From assembly GCA_008692225.1 (NCBI GenBank), contig VICG01000017.1, positions 186,001 through 250,000 on the forward strand: a stretch of 64,000 nt of DNA, written 5' to 3'. The DNA comes from Monilinia fructicola. Taxonomy: Eukaryota > Ascomycota > Leotiomycetes > Helotiales > Sclerotiniaceae. The position numbers were made by a program, and so were the translations under genes. The notes under the pieces were generated by a model. The model worked only from the letters and a program-made list of their open reading frames with translations. It did not search any database and was not told the DNA's origin. Within the stretch, counting starts at the first letter, position 1; the number at the start of each line of letters is the position of its first letter. Of the stretch, positions 47,902-61,289 are shown one piece after another.

Positions 47902-49084
47902 TCTATATAGGTAATTTAATTTATATTCCTATAGTAGTAAATATATTTTAATCAAATAACTTAGAAAGCAAAAAATCTTTAGCGGGTTTTGTATGATTTA
48001 TATATTAGGTTTTCTTATTTTCAATTACAAAGTGAAGAATATAGATAGTAATAATGATCTTTTTGAATAACGAAGCTACATTTATCACAACCCTCTAATA
48101 TCCAATTTAATATTTAAAAACAACATTTTGAACAACTTGGAAATTAGATTGATTTATTCTAAATCAAATTTAATATTAGTAATTTAATATACGCTTAGAC
48201 TATAAAATTGATAGAATAAAATAATATTTTATTGAGAATTAATTAATTTTAAGATAATTTCTGAATTGTTAAATACTATATTAATTTTTAAAGATAATAC
48301 TAGTAGTTTACAATATAATAATTGTTTCAATTTGTGGATCTTACAAAATTTTAGGATAAAAATATAAATATAATTATAAAAAACAATGATTTTAAAGCTA
48401 CAATATTCCAGTATTCATAACCTAGATTTTCATGATATACGAAATATCAATTTCTAATTCATATTTAAAATGATTATATCAATAATGATTATAATCCTTT
48501 TTGTAGAAAAGATTTTTTAAAATCTATTCTATTTCATATAGATATTCCTATATAACAAATACTTTTCAAACATTTTTTAAATAAGCAATAAAAGTATATT
48601 TTAATATTCAAATCTATATTTTAATATATAAATATTTATAGGTAAGTAATCGTTTTTAATAATTAATAGTAAATATTAAAGTATTTTAATATTAAATTTT
48701 AGGGCTAATAAATAATGTTTATTTCTAGATTTCAAAAACAAACTAAGTATTATTAAGACTTCTAATATTACTTTGTATTTTTGATATTAAATATATAAAT
48801 TAATATTTATATTGCCTATTTTATAGTATAGGTAATATTAATAGTAGTAAGATTTATTTTCATTTAATTAAATAGACTTAAGGCTTTTTTAAACCTTTCT
48901 AAGGGTATAAAAATCTACCAAGTTATGGAATTAAATTAAAAATATATATCGAAAGTATATTTCATATGAAAAGGAAATAATTTGATTTGTTACTTTTTCT
49001 AATTTTTTCTAGGATCAAAATAGATACTAGTAATATATTTTAAAATGTTCTAAGATATTAATAAATCAAGATATATAGTTGAAT
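47902..49084. other. Unassigned ~1.2 kb, AT-rich, no gene
   Basis: I could not align it with any family in the window. No frame is open. Patches such as CTTTAGCGGGTTTTGTATG near 47978 and TATCACAACCCTCTAATATC near 48075 keep some GC. Words TATAGGTAAT/TACTAGTA occur at about 47907, 48298, 48639 and 48828. Confidence 0.35.
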
Positions 49085-50112
49085 TACTACTTTATAAGCA
49101 AAAGTTTTAAAGTTAGTATAAATATTAAAAAATATAATAAAATAAAAGGAAAATAAAAAAGAAATTTACTTACCTATAAGCTTCTACAACTCAAAGATTA
49201 TTAAGATTTTTAAAAATATGATTAAAGTTTAAAAAACGATTATTGAAGTATATAAAGGTGTTATTAAGATTATATTTATATATATTAAATTCAATATATA
49301 TATATAAAAGGTTATTAAAGCTAAAATTAAAGGTATTAAAGTAAGTATTGAAATTACTAAGGTTATAACTAGTATATATATTAGAGTAAAATTTTGTTAT
49401 ATAAAAACAGATTAAAATTAAAATACCTATATGTTAAAATATATTAAAATCACAATTTTATCACAAGTAAAGTTTAATAAAGCCAAATATTGAAATAGAA
49501 TTTGATAAGATATACAAAACCAAACTATTAGTATTCTATTGATTTGAAAAAAAATTGAAAAATATATTTTAAGGTTTTTTGAACTATATTTAATAATATT
49601 AAAATTTCAAAAAATCATTTATTAAATTGTTTAACTACACTTAAATCATAAATTATATATACTAGTAGTGAAAATTGATAATTTTTTGTTTAAATCTAAA
49701 ATGATATTCAACAAAATCCTTATATGATAAATAATTTGTTAATCTTCCAAAAATTGAATTAAGTTCTAATAAAAATTCTTTTCAAATATAAAAACTTTTA
49801 TTTAGGATAATTCAAAGATAATTTTGTTCTATATTTAAATTATTAGATTTGTTATATAACTAAATAAAAATCTTTAGAAAATAAAATAACTATATTAATC
49901 GTGAATACAAAAATTCAATGTAGTACTATTTATTTAAGCTTCAATATACCTTTATTTGTAAAATATTCTCCTTTTTATTCTTTTTAATTTTTATATATTT
50001 TAATGATTATTGTATACTAATATTATAGATTGATATTATAATTTAATATTCTTATAAAAAAATTGTAGAAAGTTTAATATATCTATTTTCAAGTATCAAA
50101 TAATTTAAGTAT
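49085..50112 (-). mobile_element. LINE-X 3'-half fragment, reverse
   Basis: Reverse match to the LINE-X 3' third (compare 16740-17400 and 41000-41950), including TATAAAGGTGTTATTAAG near 49254 and ATATAAAAGGTTATTAAAGC near 49300. Confidence 0.55.
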
Positions 50113-50114
50113 TA

Positions 50115-50841
50115 CTTTATGGCTCTTTTAATAATGTTTAAGATCATGTTAAAATATTCTTAATTTAAATTAAGAACGTTTTAAAATAGCTTAAAATGAT
50201 TTAATATAATTCAAAATAGTTTTAAATAGCTTAAAAATAACTTAAAATAGCTTAAATCATAGTTAAAACCTATTCGAATCGGTGTTAACATCATTTTAGG
50301 CTAATCTTAAGCTAATCTTAAAATGGTATTAAATCGGTATTGTCGCAATAACTCACTAACCGTTTTGAGATAGTGTTGAGATAGCTTAAAAAATAAAGCT
50401 TTAAAAATGGATCTGCCTCATTTTTTTTTTAAAAAAAATCAAAAAATCTATTATTAATATTATTATTTTCGTTATTTTTTTTTTCTCAAATAGATCATTT
50501 TAACCACTCGGCTAAATAACCAATAATAATTTGATAATTATTCGTTTTCTAAATTTTTATATATTGTTATAATCAATTAAATTATAATTTTAATACGGTG
50601 TTAATATAATCTTAAGATGGTTTTAATAGAAACTTAATACGGTTTTAATATAATCTTCAATTATTAAATTGTTTTAAGCTATTTTAAGCTATCTTAAAAT
50701 ATATTAATATATTTTATCAACTTAAGCTATTTTAAGATTAGCTTAAATTAGCTTAATATTATCTTCAAATACAAAAATAGCTTAAAACCATTTTAAGAAC
50801 GTTTTAATATAGTGTTAAATATATCCAGTTGCGCCACTAAG
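50115..50841 (-). mobile_element. Fam-A element A24, reverse
   Basis: CTTTATGGCTCTTTTAATAATG to ...CAGTTGCGCCACTAAG, TA on both sides. It is one of the least bleached copies: ACTCACTAACCGTTTTGAG and CACTCGGCTAAATAACC are intact. Confidence 0.85.
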
Positions 50842-50899
50842 TATTTATATAAAGTTATAATTACTTTGAAATAATATTTAATAATATTTTTATTATATA

Positions 50900-51697
50900 C
50901 TCAATAACGCAATTGAATATATTTAATATTATATTAAAACGTTTCTTAGAATAGTTTTAAGCTATTTTAGTATTTTAAGTTAATATCAAATTAATTTAAG
51001 CTATAGGTAATCTTCAAATAATTTAAATTAATAAGATATATCAATATATTTTGAAATACTAGTATTTTAAGATATCTTAAAATAGTTTAAGATAATTTGG
51101 AAATTGAAGATTGTGTTAAAACTGTATTAAAATTATTTTAATACCGCATCAAAATCATAATTTAATTAATTATAATAATATATAGAAATTTAAAATATTG
51201 ATTACCAAATCATTATTGGTTATTTAGCCGAGTGATTAAAATGATTTGTTTACGGCAAAAAAATAATAAGAATAATAAGAATAATAAGAATAATAAGAAT
51301 AATAAGAATAATAAGAATAATAAGAATAATAAGAATAATACGAATAATAAGAATAATAAGAATAATACGAATAATAAGAATAATAAGAATTTTTTTTTTT
51401 TTTTCAAAAGAAAGTAAGGCAAATCCACTTTTAAAGCTTTATTTTTTAAGCTATTTTAAAATATCTCAATACTGTTTCAAAACGATTAATAAGTTATTGC
51501 GATAATATCGATTTAATACCATTTTAAGATTAGCTTAAAATGTTATTAACATCGATTCGAATAGGTTTTAATTATGATTTAAGCTATTTTAAGCTATTTT
51601 GAATTATATTAAATCATTTTAAGCTATTTTAATTGTTCTTAATTCAAATTAAGAATATTTTAATATGATCTTAAACATTATTAAAAGAGTCATAAAG
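50900..51697 (+). mobile_element. Fam-A element A25
   Basis: CTCAATAACGCAATTGAAT to ...AAAAGAGTCATAAAG, TA on both sides. It carries TAGGTA (51004-51009) and CTAGTA (51059-51064) insertions relative to its paralogues and a 9-bp tandem array next to the core TAGCCGAGTGATTAAAATG. Confidence 0.85.
51257..51390. repeat. 9-bp tandem array (AATAAGAAT)n in A25
   Basis: About 14 units, two with a G-to-C change (AATACGAAT). The Asn-Lys frame on the plus strand (51232-51417) and Leu-Phe frame on the minus strand (51213-51428) are translations of this array, not genes. Confidence 0.95.
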
Positions 51698-51699
51698 TA

Positions 51700-52147
51700 T
51701 TAAAGTATTTTTTACTTATAGAGTTTTAAATCTTTATATTGAAACCATATAAGATAAAGTCAATCAATCTATAATTATTATTAATTTGTTTATTCCTCTA
51801 ATAAATTTCATAACTATATACAATATACTAGTATTCATAATTATGAATATACTATAAAAAAGGTTTAAAAAGAATTATAACGTTAATTAAGAATATGAAT
51901 CTTATTCAATTCTAAAAATTATAATAATAATTCTTTTATTAATTTCGTTTATTAGATTACTATAATAATTCCATATAAAAATATAATAATCAATGAATTT
52001 ATTTAAAAATTATAAAAAATATATATATACCTTAATTAAATATTAAATTTCAATTTTATATAATAACTCTAGATTTACTTTAGAATCTTTAATAATTCTT
52101 AAATTTAAAAATTGATAAATTAAGGGATATAATATATAGGTATATAC
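51700..52147 (-). mobile_element. LINE-X fragment, reverse
   Basis: It matches 17540-17960 in the reverse copy (AATCTTTATATTGAAAACC-like start, then AGTCAATCAATCTATAATTA). A TACTAGTA sits at about 51828. Confidence 0.5.
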
Positions 52148-52149
52148 TA

Positions 52150-52852
52150 CTTTATAGCTATTTTAATAATATTTAAGATGATGTAAAAATATTCTTATTT
52201 TATATTAAGAACGTTTTAAAATAGCTTAAAATTAATCAATACAATTTCAAATAGTTTTAAAATAACTTAAAATAGTTTAAAACGTAATCAAAACCTATTT
52301 GAATCGGTATTAACACTATTTCAAGCTAATCTTAAAATGGTATTAAATCGGTATTGTCGCAATAATTCATTAATCGTTTTGAGATAGTGTTAAGATGTTT
52401 TGAGATATCTCAAAAAAATTAAATTTAAGGTTTTAAAAGTGGATATTCCCCACTTTTTATTTTTCAAAAAATAAATAAAATCATTATTATTAGTATTATT
52501 ATTTTTATTATTATTTTCATTATTATTTTCATTATTATTTTTTTCTAAAATAAATCATTTCAATTATTTAGCTGAATAACTAATAACAATTTAATAATTA
52601 ATTTTTTATTTCGTATATATTATTATAATTAGTTAAATTATGATTTTAATACAGTGTTAAAATAATCTTAATACGGTTTTAATACAATCTTTAATTATTA
52701 AATTATTTTAAGCTATTTTAAAACATCTTGAAATATATTAAAATATTTTATTGATTTAAGTTATTTTAAGATTGGCTTAAACTAGCTTTATATTATCTTA
52801 GAATACTAAAATAGCTTAAAAACTATTTTAAGAACGTTTTAATATCGTATTA
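52150..52852 (-). mobile_element. Fam-A element A26, reverse, left end cut by LINE-X copy 4
   Basis: It starts CTTTATAGCTATTTTAATAATATTT and proceeds normally to AAGAACGTTTTAATATCGTATTA. There it loses its last ~25 bp exactly where LINE-X copy 4 begins. This suggests that LINE-X inserted into Fam-A here, the opposite order from copies 1-3. Confidence 0.7.
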
Positions 52853-55800
52853 CAAGCCTATATAACAATCCAAAACAATAGTATTTTTTGTACTTTTGCT
52901 TTAAATAATTGCTCTTTGTAGCTTTAATTATTTTATAATATTAATTGTATTATTTTTACGATAATAGCAATATTAAATAAGAAAACTACTTTTATATAAC
53001 TTTTTTTAGCTTTTGATTTTATAAGCTTATTAAAACCTTAATTGCTATTCATTTTTATATAACAAATTATAAAAAGATTATATAAAAAAAGATTTAAAAT
53101 GGATTTTTAGCTTTTTACTTTTTCTTATCTAAATAATGATTAATTTATTAATAATTCTATTACAAATGTTATTAATAATTATTTTGTAGTATTTAAATAC
53201 AACTAAAAGCCATTCTACAATATTATTATAAAATTTATATTTCTAACTAATAATTTTATAATTATATATAATAACATATTTAAAAAATATAAAATTATCT
53301 TTAAAATTTCTTAAAAAATCATTAATTCTTTCTTTATTTCAATATTTATAAAAATTAATATAATAATCTTTCTATTTGTTTATTTTTATAATTAATACTT
53401 TAAAAATATCTTTTTTTATTTTTTTTAAATTAACGTTTTTTATAAATATAATAAAATCACTTTTAAGATTTAATTATAAATTATAAGGTTTTAAAGATAA
53501 AAATATATAAAGTAACTTTAAATCTAATAACGTTTTTTTTAATTTGAACCTTTATAATTTCTATATTGCAATTATATTTATAAAGTTTATTAAATCTATA
53601 ATTTTCTCTTCAATTCCAATTATAAATATACACATTTTAATTAAATATATATTTTAAATTCTTTTTGATTATTTAAAATGTTTTATAATCTAATAAAACC
53701 TTTTTAAATGAATTAATAATTTTATTTTTACTTTGATTCCCTTTATTATATTTATTATTATTAATTAAATAATTACATTAAATAACTTTTTAATCTTTAA
53801 TTTTTTATTTATTTCAAAAATATTACAATAATCAAGAGAATATCAAAAATTATTTTATTTAATATTTTAGTTATTTAATATAATTATACAATCATTAATA
53901 TATTTATTTTATTTTATAATCTAATAAAAGAAATTATATAGATAAATATTAATTTTGTTTTTAAAAAAGCTATTATTCAAATATAATATAAGTTAATCAA
54001 TATTAGATTCTTTAAATATAACGTTAATCCTGAAATTAATAAAATAATATAGATTATTTTATTCATTAAATTTATTTAGATATTTAAACTTTTTATTATT
54101 AGTAATTTATTAAGAGTGATTACAAAAAAGATTATTATCAATTATTATAAACTAAATTATTAAAATTATTATAATTCAATTAAATACATTTGTTATACTA
54201 AATATAAACATTTTAATATACAAAAAAATTAATATTAAAAATCATTTAATAATAATTATCATAAACCTTTTATTATAAATTATGATAATTATTTTATTAC
54301 TTTTAGATGAATAAATAGAAAGTATATTAAATTTATTGAAAAATTTTTTAACTAAGTTTATAAATATAGCAAAATTGCTTTTAAAATAATTAATATATTT
54401 ATTTTTGTTTTTATAACTTTAAAAAACCATTTCAATTATATAAAACAAAATTACGATTAACTTTAAATATAAATACAGTTTTATTATAATAATATATAAA
54501 AATATTAGCTTAGTTTCTAAAACATTTATAATTAAAGTCTTTAAGATTAAGAAGATTATATACAAAAAAACCTATTTAATTATTTTATTTAATAATTATA
54601 AGATTATAATTATTATAGAAACCCTAAAGCTTAAATTTAATACTTTTATAAAAAAACAGTTAATAAATTCATTATTCTTGTTTTTTTTTATTAGAATAAT
54701 ATAAATAAAACCGTAATTTTTACTATTTTTAATAGATTTGATTTTAAGATTTACAAATTAGTTGAATTAATATTAATAAAGAAAGCTTTATTTATATAAT
54801 TTCTTTATAATATTATATATATTTAAAAACCTTAAATATATATATATATTTAAAATTATTTAAAGTACGAGTATTATATTTCAATTAACTTCTTAAAACT
54901 TTTAACCCTTAGAAATATTGAAAATTTTTGCTTTTGAATTATAATTTATATTTACAAAAATATTAGATTATATATACAATAAAAATAATTAATATATAGT
55001 AAAGATTTGCTTTAAATTAATATTAACTTTATTATTATTCTTAACGTTTATAAATAATTTATAATACCTAAAATAATAAATTATATTATTTATTTTTCTT
55101 TATTTTTTAAATACTTTACAAAAAAGGATTTTTATATTTAATATAATATATTTAAATGTAATATTTTATTTACTTATTAAAAAGTAAAGATTATATAATG
55201 AATATTAAATAACGGAATAAACTTCATTAATACTTTAAAAATACCTACTTATTTTATTAAATATATTTTAAATTTTATATTCTTCAATATCCTTTTTATA
55301 ATTATTAACATTTATAAAAATTTGTATACAAAATTAAATTATAAAATTTAAGTTATAATTTTATTTAATTAAAGTATTTGTATATTTAATTAATATTATT
55401 TTAGGATTATTGAAAATAATTTAAAAAAGTTTTTAATCTTTGTATATATTAATATTATTAGATTTTTACATTTTGATAATCTTTAAAATTAGAATAATAT
55501 AAAAAGTTTTGTTGTTTAATTTATTATTATCTTTAATTTTATTATATATATAATTGGTAAACTCAATAAAAACAAAAAATATTTTAATTTAAAATAAACT
55601 TTAAAATACAAAATAAGATATTAAACTTATTTTATAATCAAATATATAATTAAAATTTAATTACCTTTCGAAACTAAGGAATTCTATAATATAATTTATA
55701 AAACTTGGAAGAATTATTAAAAAAATATAATTAATAAAAATAAAAATAATAAAAATTTATATTCAATTATTAATTAATATAAATTAAATTATAATTCTAA

Positions 55801-58800
55801 AACTTCCTTTTTAATAATTAATAAAATTATAATTTAAAATATAATAATCAAAACTAAAATATTACAATCTAAAATTTTAAATAAATTTAATATAATTAAT
55901 AATTTAGATTATAATCTATTAATAAATTAATAAAGTTTTAATACGCTTTTATAATTTATTTTAATATTTTTAAAAAAGGTTAAAAAGAATATTATTAATA
56001 TTTTTAATATTTTATTAAAGATTAATTAAATTATAATTTAATTATTTAAAGTATATCAAAGTTCAATTAAATATATACGTTATAATTTATATAATAAGTA
56101 TTTTAGCCTTGAATTTTTCTTACATACATAAAAATTAATTGAAATAATTATATTCCTTAAAATTAATAAGGTTAATAAAACCTTTATTTGTTTTTAATAT
56201 TTTATTTCATTTATCTTCTAAATTTAAAAGTTTCAAATGAATTATTATTAAATATTTAACATAGATTGCTTTTATATTAAGTATTTTCAGTTTACAATAT
56301 AATAAAGCCCTTCTCAAAAGATTTATTATAAATTTAATAATTCATTTTATATACAATATAAAAATAATTATAATATAAAGCTTAAAAATTATATTAATTA
56401 CATCAAATGTTTAAAAAGCTTTTAATACACTATTTAAGAAATATTTATTAATTTGAACAATAATATAAGGCTGACCTTTAGCATTTTTAAAATTAATCAA
56501 TTTATTTTTAATTAATAAATATATAAGAATACATTTAAAGGATTTAACTATATTATATTATTAAAACGCTTATAGCATTTTTAAGGTTTATTATTATCTT
56601 TTATACTATACATATTATATTTAACTAAGTTATTTTTTTAGAATACTATTTATAAGTTTTAATATATTAACAATGTATATTTATTTATAACTTTAATATT
56701 ATTAATTATTAACGTTTATATTTTCTTTTAAAGATTTAAAAATATTATATATTAAAACATTTGATACAAAATTGCTTTTATTCTAAAAAAATTGAAAATA
56801 ATTTATTTTATTAAAAAACAAAATATTCAAATATTATTATATAAAATAAATATTGAATTATTATTAACTTCATTACAATAATATTAAAAAAAAGTCAATA
56901 ACTTATTTTATATTAATTTGAGATATAATTTAATAAAAAAATGATTTTTTGAAGATATATAAAAGAATAAATTATATAAGCCCATTTTGTTTTATATTAT
57001 TTTCAAAGTTTAATAAAAATAATAAACAATTTATCAATTTTAATATTTAGAAAAGTTATTATTATTTATATTATTTCCTTTTTAATTTATATTATAAAAA
57101 TTCAATATATAAAATATACAAAATCTTTTAGATTCTTTTAATTTAATTAAAACCTGATTATTAATATATAATTTGAATAATATATAAATTTGTTTAATAA
57201 AACATTTATTTTGATATTTCATATGGTTTTACTAATTTAGAAAATTATTTTTAATATTTTTTTATAACACTAAATTATTTTTTATAAAAGTTATACTTAA
57301 GAAAGCTAAACTTTGATTTGTACTACAAATATAAATAATTAATACATTATACTCATTAATTTGTTAAATTTTAATATTGATAATTATCAAAAATTATAAA
57401 ACGGATTTATAGTAAATGCTTAAAACTAAAATTTAATACTTAATATATATATTTCTAATAATTCTTAAGCTAACCCTTCAATTACTATACTTTATATAAA
57501 ATTATTAAATAAACCTAATAAAAAAGATTAATAAAGAAATTATTATTATAATCTTTAAAATCTAATGGAAATTTTTTTTCTTAACCAATATTATTATATT
57601 TTTAAATAGTTTAAAACAATATATTAAAAATCATCAATATATAGAATATAATAATATAATCTACTAAAATAGTATATAAATAAGCTTTGAATATAGAATA
57701 ATTAACTCTATATTATATATTTTTAATATAATAATTATAAATACCTAAAAAGGATTTTAATATACAATAAAAATGCTATTAAACATTAATTTATAATCCC
57801 TTTAACTACATATAAATAATATTTTAATAATATAATACTTATAAATTAATATATTATACTTTTCATAATACGCCTTTTATAAATATCGAAATATAATATA
57901 GATTTATAATATTAGTATTAAATAATTATTAAAATATATAAAAATTCAAAGAAATAAAACAATAAATTGCTTTATAAATAAAATGATATTAAAGTTTGTT
58001 TAAAATTTAAATCTATCTTTAATATTTATAATTAATAAAATAAATATACTTCTTAAAAATCTTTACTTAATTATATAATAAATTTAATAATTCAAATACA
58101 AAATAGAATTATTTTTAAACTAATTTAAATAAAAACTTTTATATAAAATAAAATTTCTTTTTAAATTAAACTTTCTTTACATTTAATTTTATAAAATATT
58201 AGCTATTTGCTTTATATATAAAGATTTTACTTAATACTACTTTAAATTCATATATAAAAACATTAATTTGAAATACTTTTATAATATATTTAAATCTTCT
58301 TTTACATCTAATATATTACTTAAAGATTTTTTAACACTTTAATAAATGATTAATACAATCTTAAACTTTTTTAAATATACAAAAAAAAATTTAAATACCT
58401 AATTTAATTTTTTTTTAAATTCATAAAGTTTATAAACTTTTTAAACCTTACTAAATTTTATTTTAACATTTCCTTAATAAGTTCCTAATAAGCCTTTGAT
58501 TTTATTAGTTTTAATTTTACTTCAATACGCATTAAAATCTTTTAGTCTTATTCTTCTTATACTACAAGATTCTATTTTAATATATAAAGATTTCAATTTT
58601 AATGATTTTGATTTTAACATTAATAACTTAGGTTTTAATCTTAATAACTTTTCAATATATAATAGCTTTTACCTAATATATACAAATCTAACTTTAATAA
58701 TACTTTTATAAACCTTAATAATACTTTACTAAATTATAATATTTATTTCATTTTTTATAATAATTTTTAAATCTTTAGTTTTTTATATACTTGTTTTTTT

Positions 58801-58860
58801 TCATAATATTATAACAAAACAATAATAAATTCATTATTTATTTGATATAAAAATATTAAA
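52853..58860 (+). mobile_element. LINE-X copy 4, the fullest copy
   Basis: It starts CAAGCCTATATAACAATCC and extends about 6 kb without a nested insertion that I can detect. It is the reference for the internal deletions in copies 1 and 3. The segment 55090-55930 has no counterpart in copy 2, so it may be an insertion here or a loss there. The 3' end fades near 58860 without a (TAC)n tail. Every frame is broken; the 71-codon frame at 58496-58711 lies in the 3' third and has no domain. GC is among the lowest in the window. Confidence 0.6.
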
Positions 58861-58864
58861 GTGT

Positions 58865-60450
58865 TGTGGTTTTTAATAAAATAAATTGTCCTTAACTTTT
58901 TTTCAAAAAAATGATTTTATTTCAAATATTCTAATATATAATAATTTTAATTTTTTAGGAAAAGAAAATGAATGATTAATAATATATACTTATTTATATA
59001 TTATTAAAGAGCTTCAATAGATTTTTTATGAAATTCTTGAAGTTTTCGCTTATATGCAGGTTAAAATCAAAGCTTGTTTGAATCGGGTATAGGTTTTATA
59101 ATCCTTGTAATCAGTTTATTCTGATTTGTAATAGTTTTGATCCATTTAGGTATAGTTTTGAAGCACTAAAACTATAGTATTGTTTAAAACCTTTTAACGT
59201 ACTATAGTTTTGAATACTTCAAAACTAAGCATCAATACCTAACACTAAAAATTTTGAGCTAAAATTATTAGTGAATTAAAAGTAGAATAATTTACGTTTT
59301 CGCGAACGAAATCAATCATTTAGAATCTTTATATTTATTATATAATCAGCAAAATAATTTTTAAAGATTTGCTAAAGACCTCTATTGATATATTTAAATT
59401 CATTATAATTCTCTAAAATATTAATTTAATAAAATGTAATGTATAAAATATAAAAAAGATATAAAAAAAACTTAAATCCTAAAGATTATTTAATAAATTA
59501 ATATAATAGATTTTTTCAAATATATCTTTTTATATATATATATATATTTATTAAGAATAAATTTATAAAGTGTAAAAATACAAATGATTAATCTTATATA
59601 ATTATTTAGATTAATAGATATTTCTTAAATAAGATATTAAACCTAAACTATATTTTTAGAATAATTATTGTAATTTCAATATTTTATTATTCTACTATCT
59701 TTATATTTATATAAAACTAACTATTAAATTTAAAATAAATCATCTAAAAAAAGCTTTATTATAGGTATTAAAGATTAAGGATATTTAATATAAAAATAAT
59801 TTGATTTATTTTTTCAATTATAGTCCCTTTTAGATTTTCAAATATATAGAATATAAATTCAATAAATTATTAAAAGCCAAAAAAATTTATTAATTATATT
59901 AATATTAAAACATATGATTATTTTAATAAGGTTTTATATTTTTCAAGAAAACTAAAGACTAAAATATCTATTATATAGATTATAAAGAATATATTTTATA
60001 AATCCTTAAAAAATCTTAAGAACTCTAAGTATAATTTAATTGGTTTTTAATAAAATAAAAGAAATATATAAAATATTCTTTTTTATCTTTTTTAAGTATA
60101 TTATAATAAATTATTAAAAATGCATTAAAGCATTATTAATTTATTAATAAAAGATAATTAAAATTATTACTTATATCAAATTTATATTAAATCTTTAATT
60201 GTAATATTGTTATTTTAATTAATATATTCTTAATTATGATTTTATAAATTTTGAAATAAAAGCTTTGAGATTATAGCTAGTTTTATATCATTCAGTCATC
60301 TAATATAAATCTCTATAATATTTAAATTTATTAATTATATGTTTTTAAATGATTATTATTAGTCTTAAGAGATTATATTATAGAAATCTTTAATTTGCAA
60401 CAATAATAGGATTTTGATTTTATATTGAATTATTATAGAAATCCAATATA
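58865..60450 (-). mobile_element. LINE-X fragment, reverse, with an insertion at ~59012-59388
   Basis: 58880-59010 matches 18480-18630, 59390-59500 matches 18640-18720, 59700-59860 matches 18960-19110 and 60225-60300 matches 19450-19550. The copy is therefore colinear with the large reverse copy. It is broken at ~59012-59388 by a GC-richer segment and at 60450 by B3. Confidence 0.55.
59012..59388. other. GC-richer insertion with nested palindromes
   Basis: About 375 bp that the colinear LINE copy lacks. It keeps TTGAATCGGGTATAGG and TTTTCGCGAACGAAATC. A palindrome bounded by TAGGTATAG (59147) and AATACCTA (59241) encloses paired AGTTTTGAAG/CTTCAAAACT and AAACTATAGTA/TACTATAGTTT arms. A second small palindrome (CACTAA...TTAGTG) follows at 59243-59273. 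The outer ends may be TCAATAGA (59017) and TCTATTGA (59388). No clear target duplication and no open frame. It is probably a non-autonomous element younger than the bleaching. Confidence 0.5.
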
Positions 60451-61287
60451 AATCACCCACTCCTCTTTTTACCATTCCCCCCCATTCGATTGACATTTTA
60501 TATCAAATATAATTATTTTAATGTATTAATAACTTAACAAAAAACAAATACGATGAATTAAAAATTTAGTAAATTATTTGATATATAATAATTAATAAAT
60601 TTTCAAAATCTTAAATCCCTACAATTGTTTTATAAAGAGTAATATAGAATTTTAAGAAATTACAATTTTTGGTTTTGAATTTATAAGGAAATCATATACA
60701 AAATCAAAATTTTGCAAAATAAACTTTTTATTTTTAAATATAATTCAATGAGATTAATTTATTGATTTGTATAAAGTTTATTCTTTAATATATAGTGAAT
60801 AAAAGAATTAAATTATATATAATAATTTATACTTATTAAATAAATTAAAATCATGGATTTTTAATATAAAATTTTATTAATCAAATTGAAAAATCTATAT
60901 TCAATATTAATTATAAATAATAATATATTAAAAAATATATATAATTAAAAGCAATTTTAAGATTCTATAAAAATTTTAAGATTATTCTTAGCTATTCTTA
61001 TCAAATAGCTTTTATTTTTATTAAAGTTTTGATTTTATATAAGATTTATATATAAATAGAAATTGAAATTCAATTTTTTTATAATCTTATATTACTCTTT
61101 ATAAAAAAATCGTAAAAATTCAAGATTTTCAAATTTTATTAATTATTATAAATCTGAAAATTTATTAAATTTTCAATCTTTGAAATTCATTCCATTATTT
61201 ATGAAATTATTAATATATTAAAATATTTGTTTTTAGTAAAAAATACTAATCAAATAAGAGGGATAACAAAAAGAGAAGTAAGCGATT
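60451..61287. mobile_element. Fam-B element B3, RIP-bleached
   Basis: The left end AATCACCCACTCCTC and right end GAAGTAAGCGATT are inverted and correspond to AGTCGCCGACCCC of B1. TA flanks both sides (60449-60450, 61288-61289). The poly-C tract survives as seven C near 60477; the opposite G tract has decayed to GGG. Length equals B1. Confidence 0.8.
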
Positions 61288-61289
61288 TA

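Noticed and set aside
51004..51009. TAGGTA words as interstitial telomere repeats
   Set aside because: They occur singly and at TA sites, not in tandem, and are not the TTAGGG unit usual in filamentous fungi.
51213..51428. Leu/Phe and Asn/Lys frames on opposite strands
   Set aside because: Both are translations of the 9-bp AATAAGAAT array in A25.
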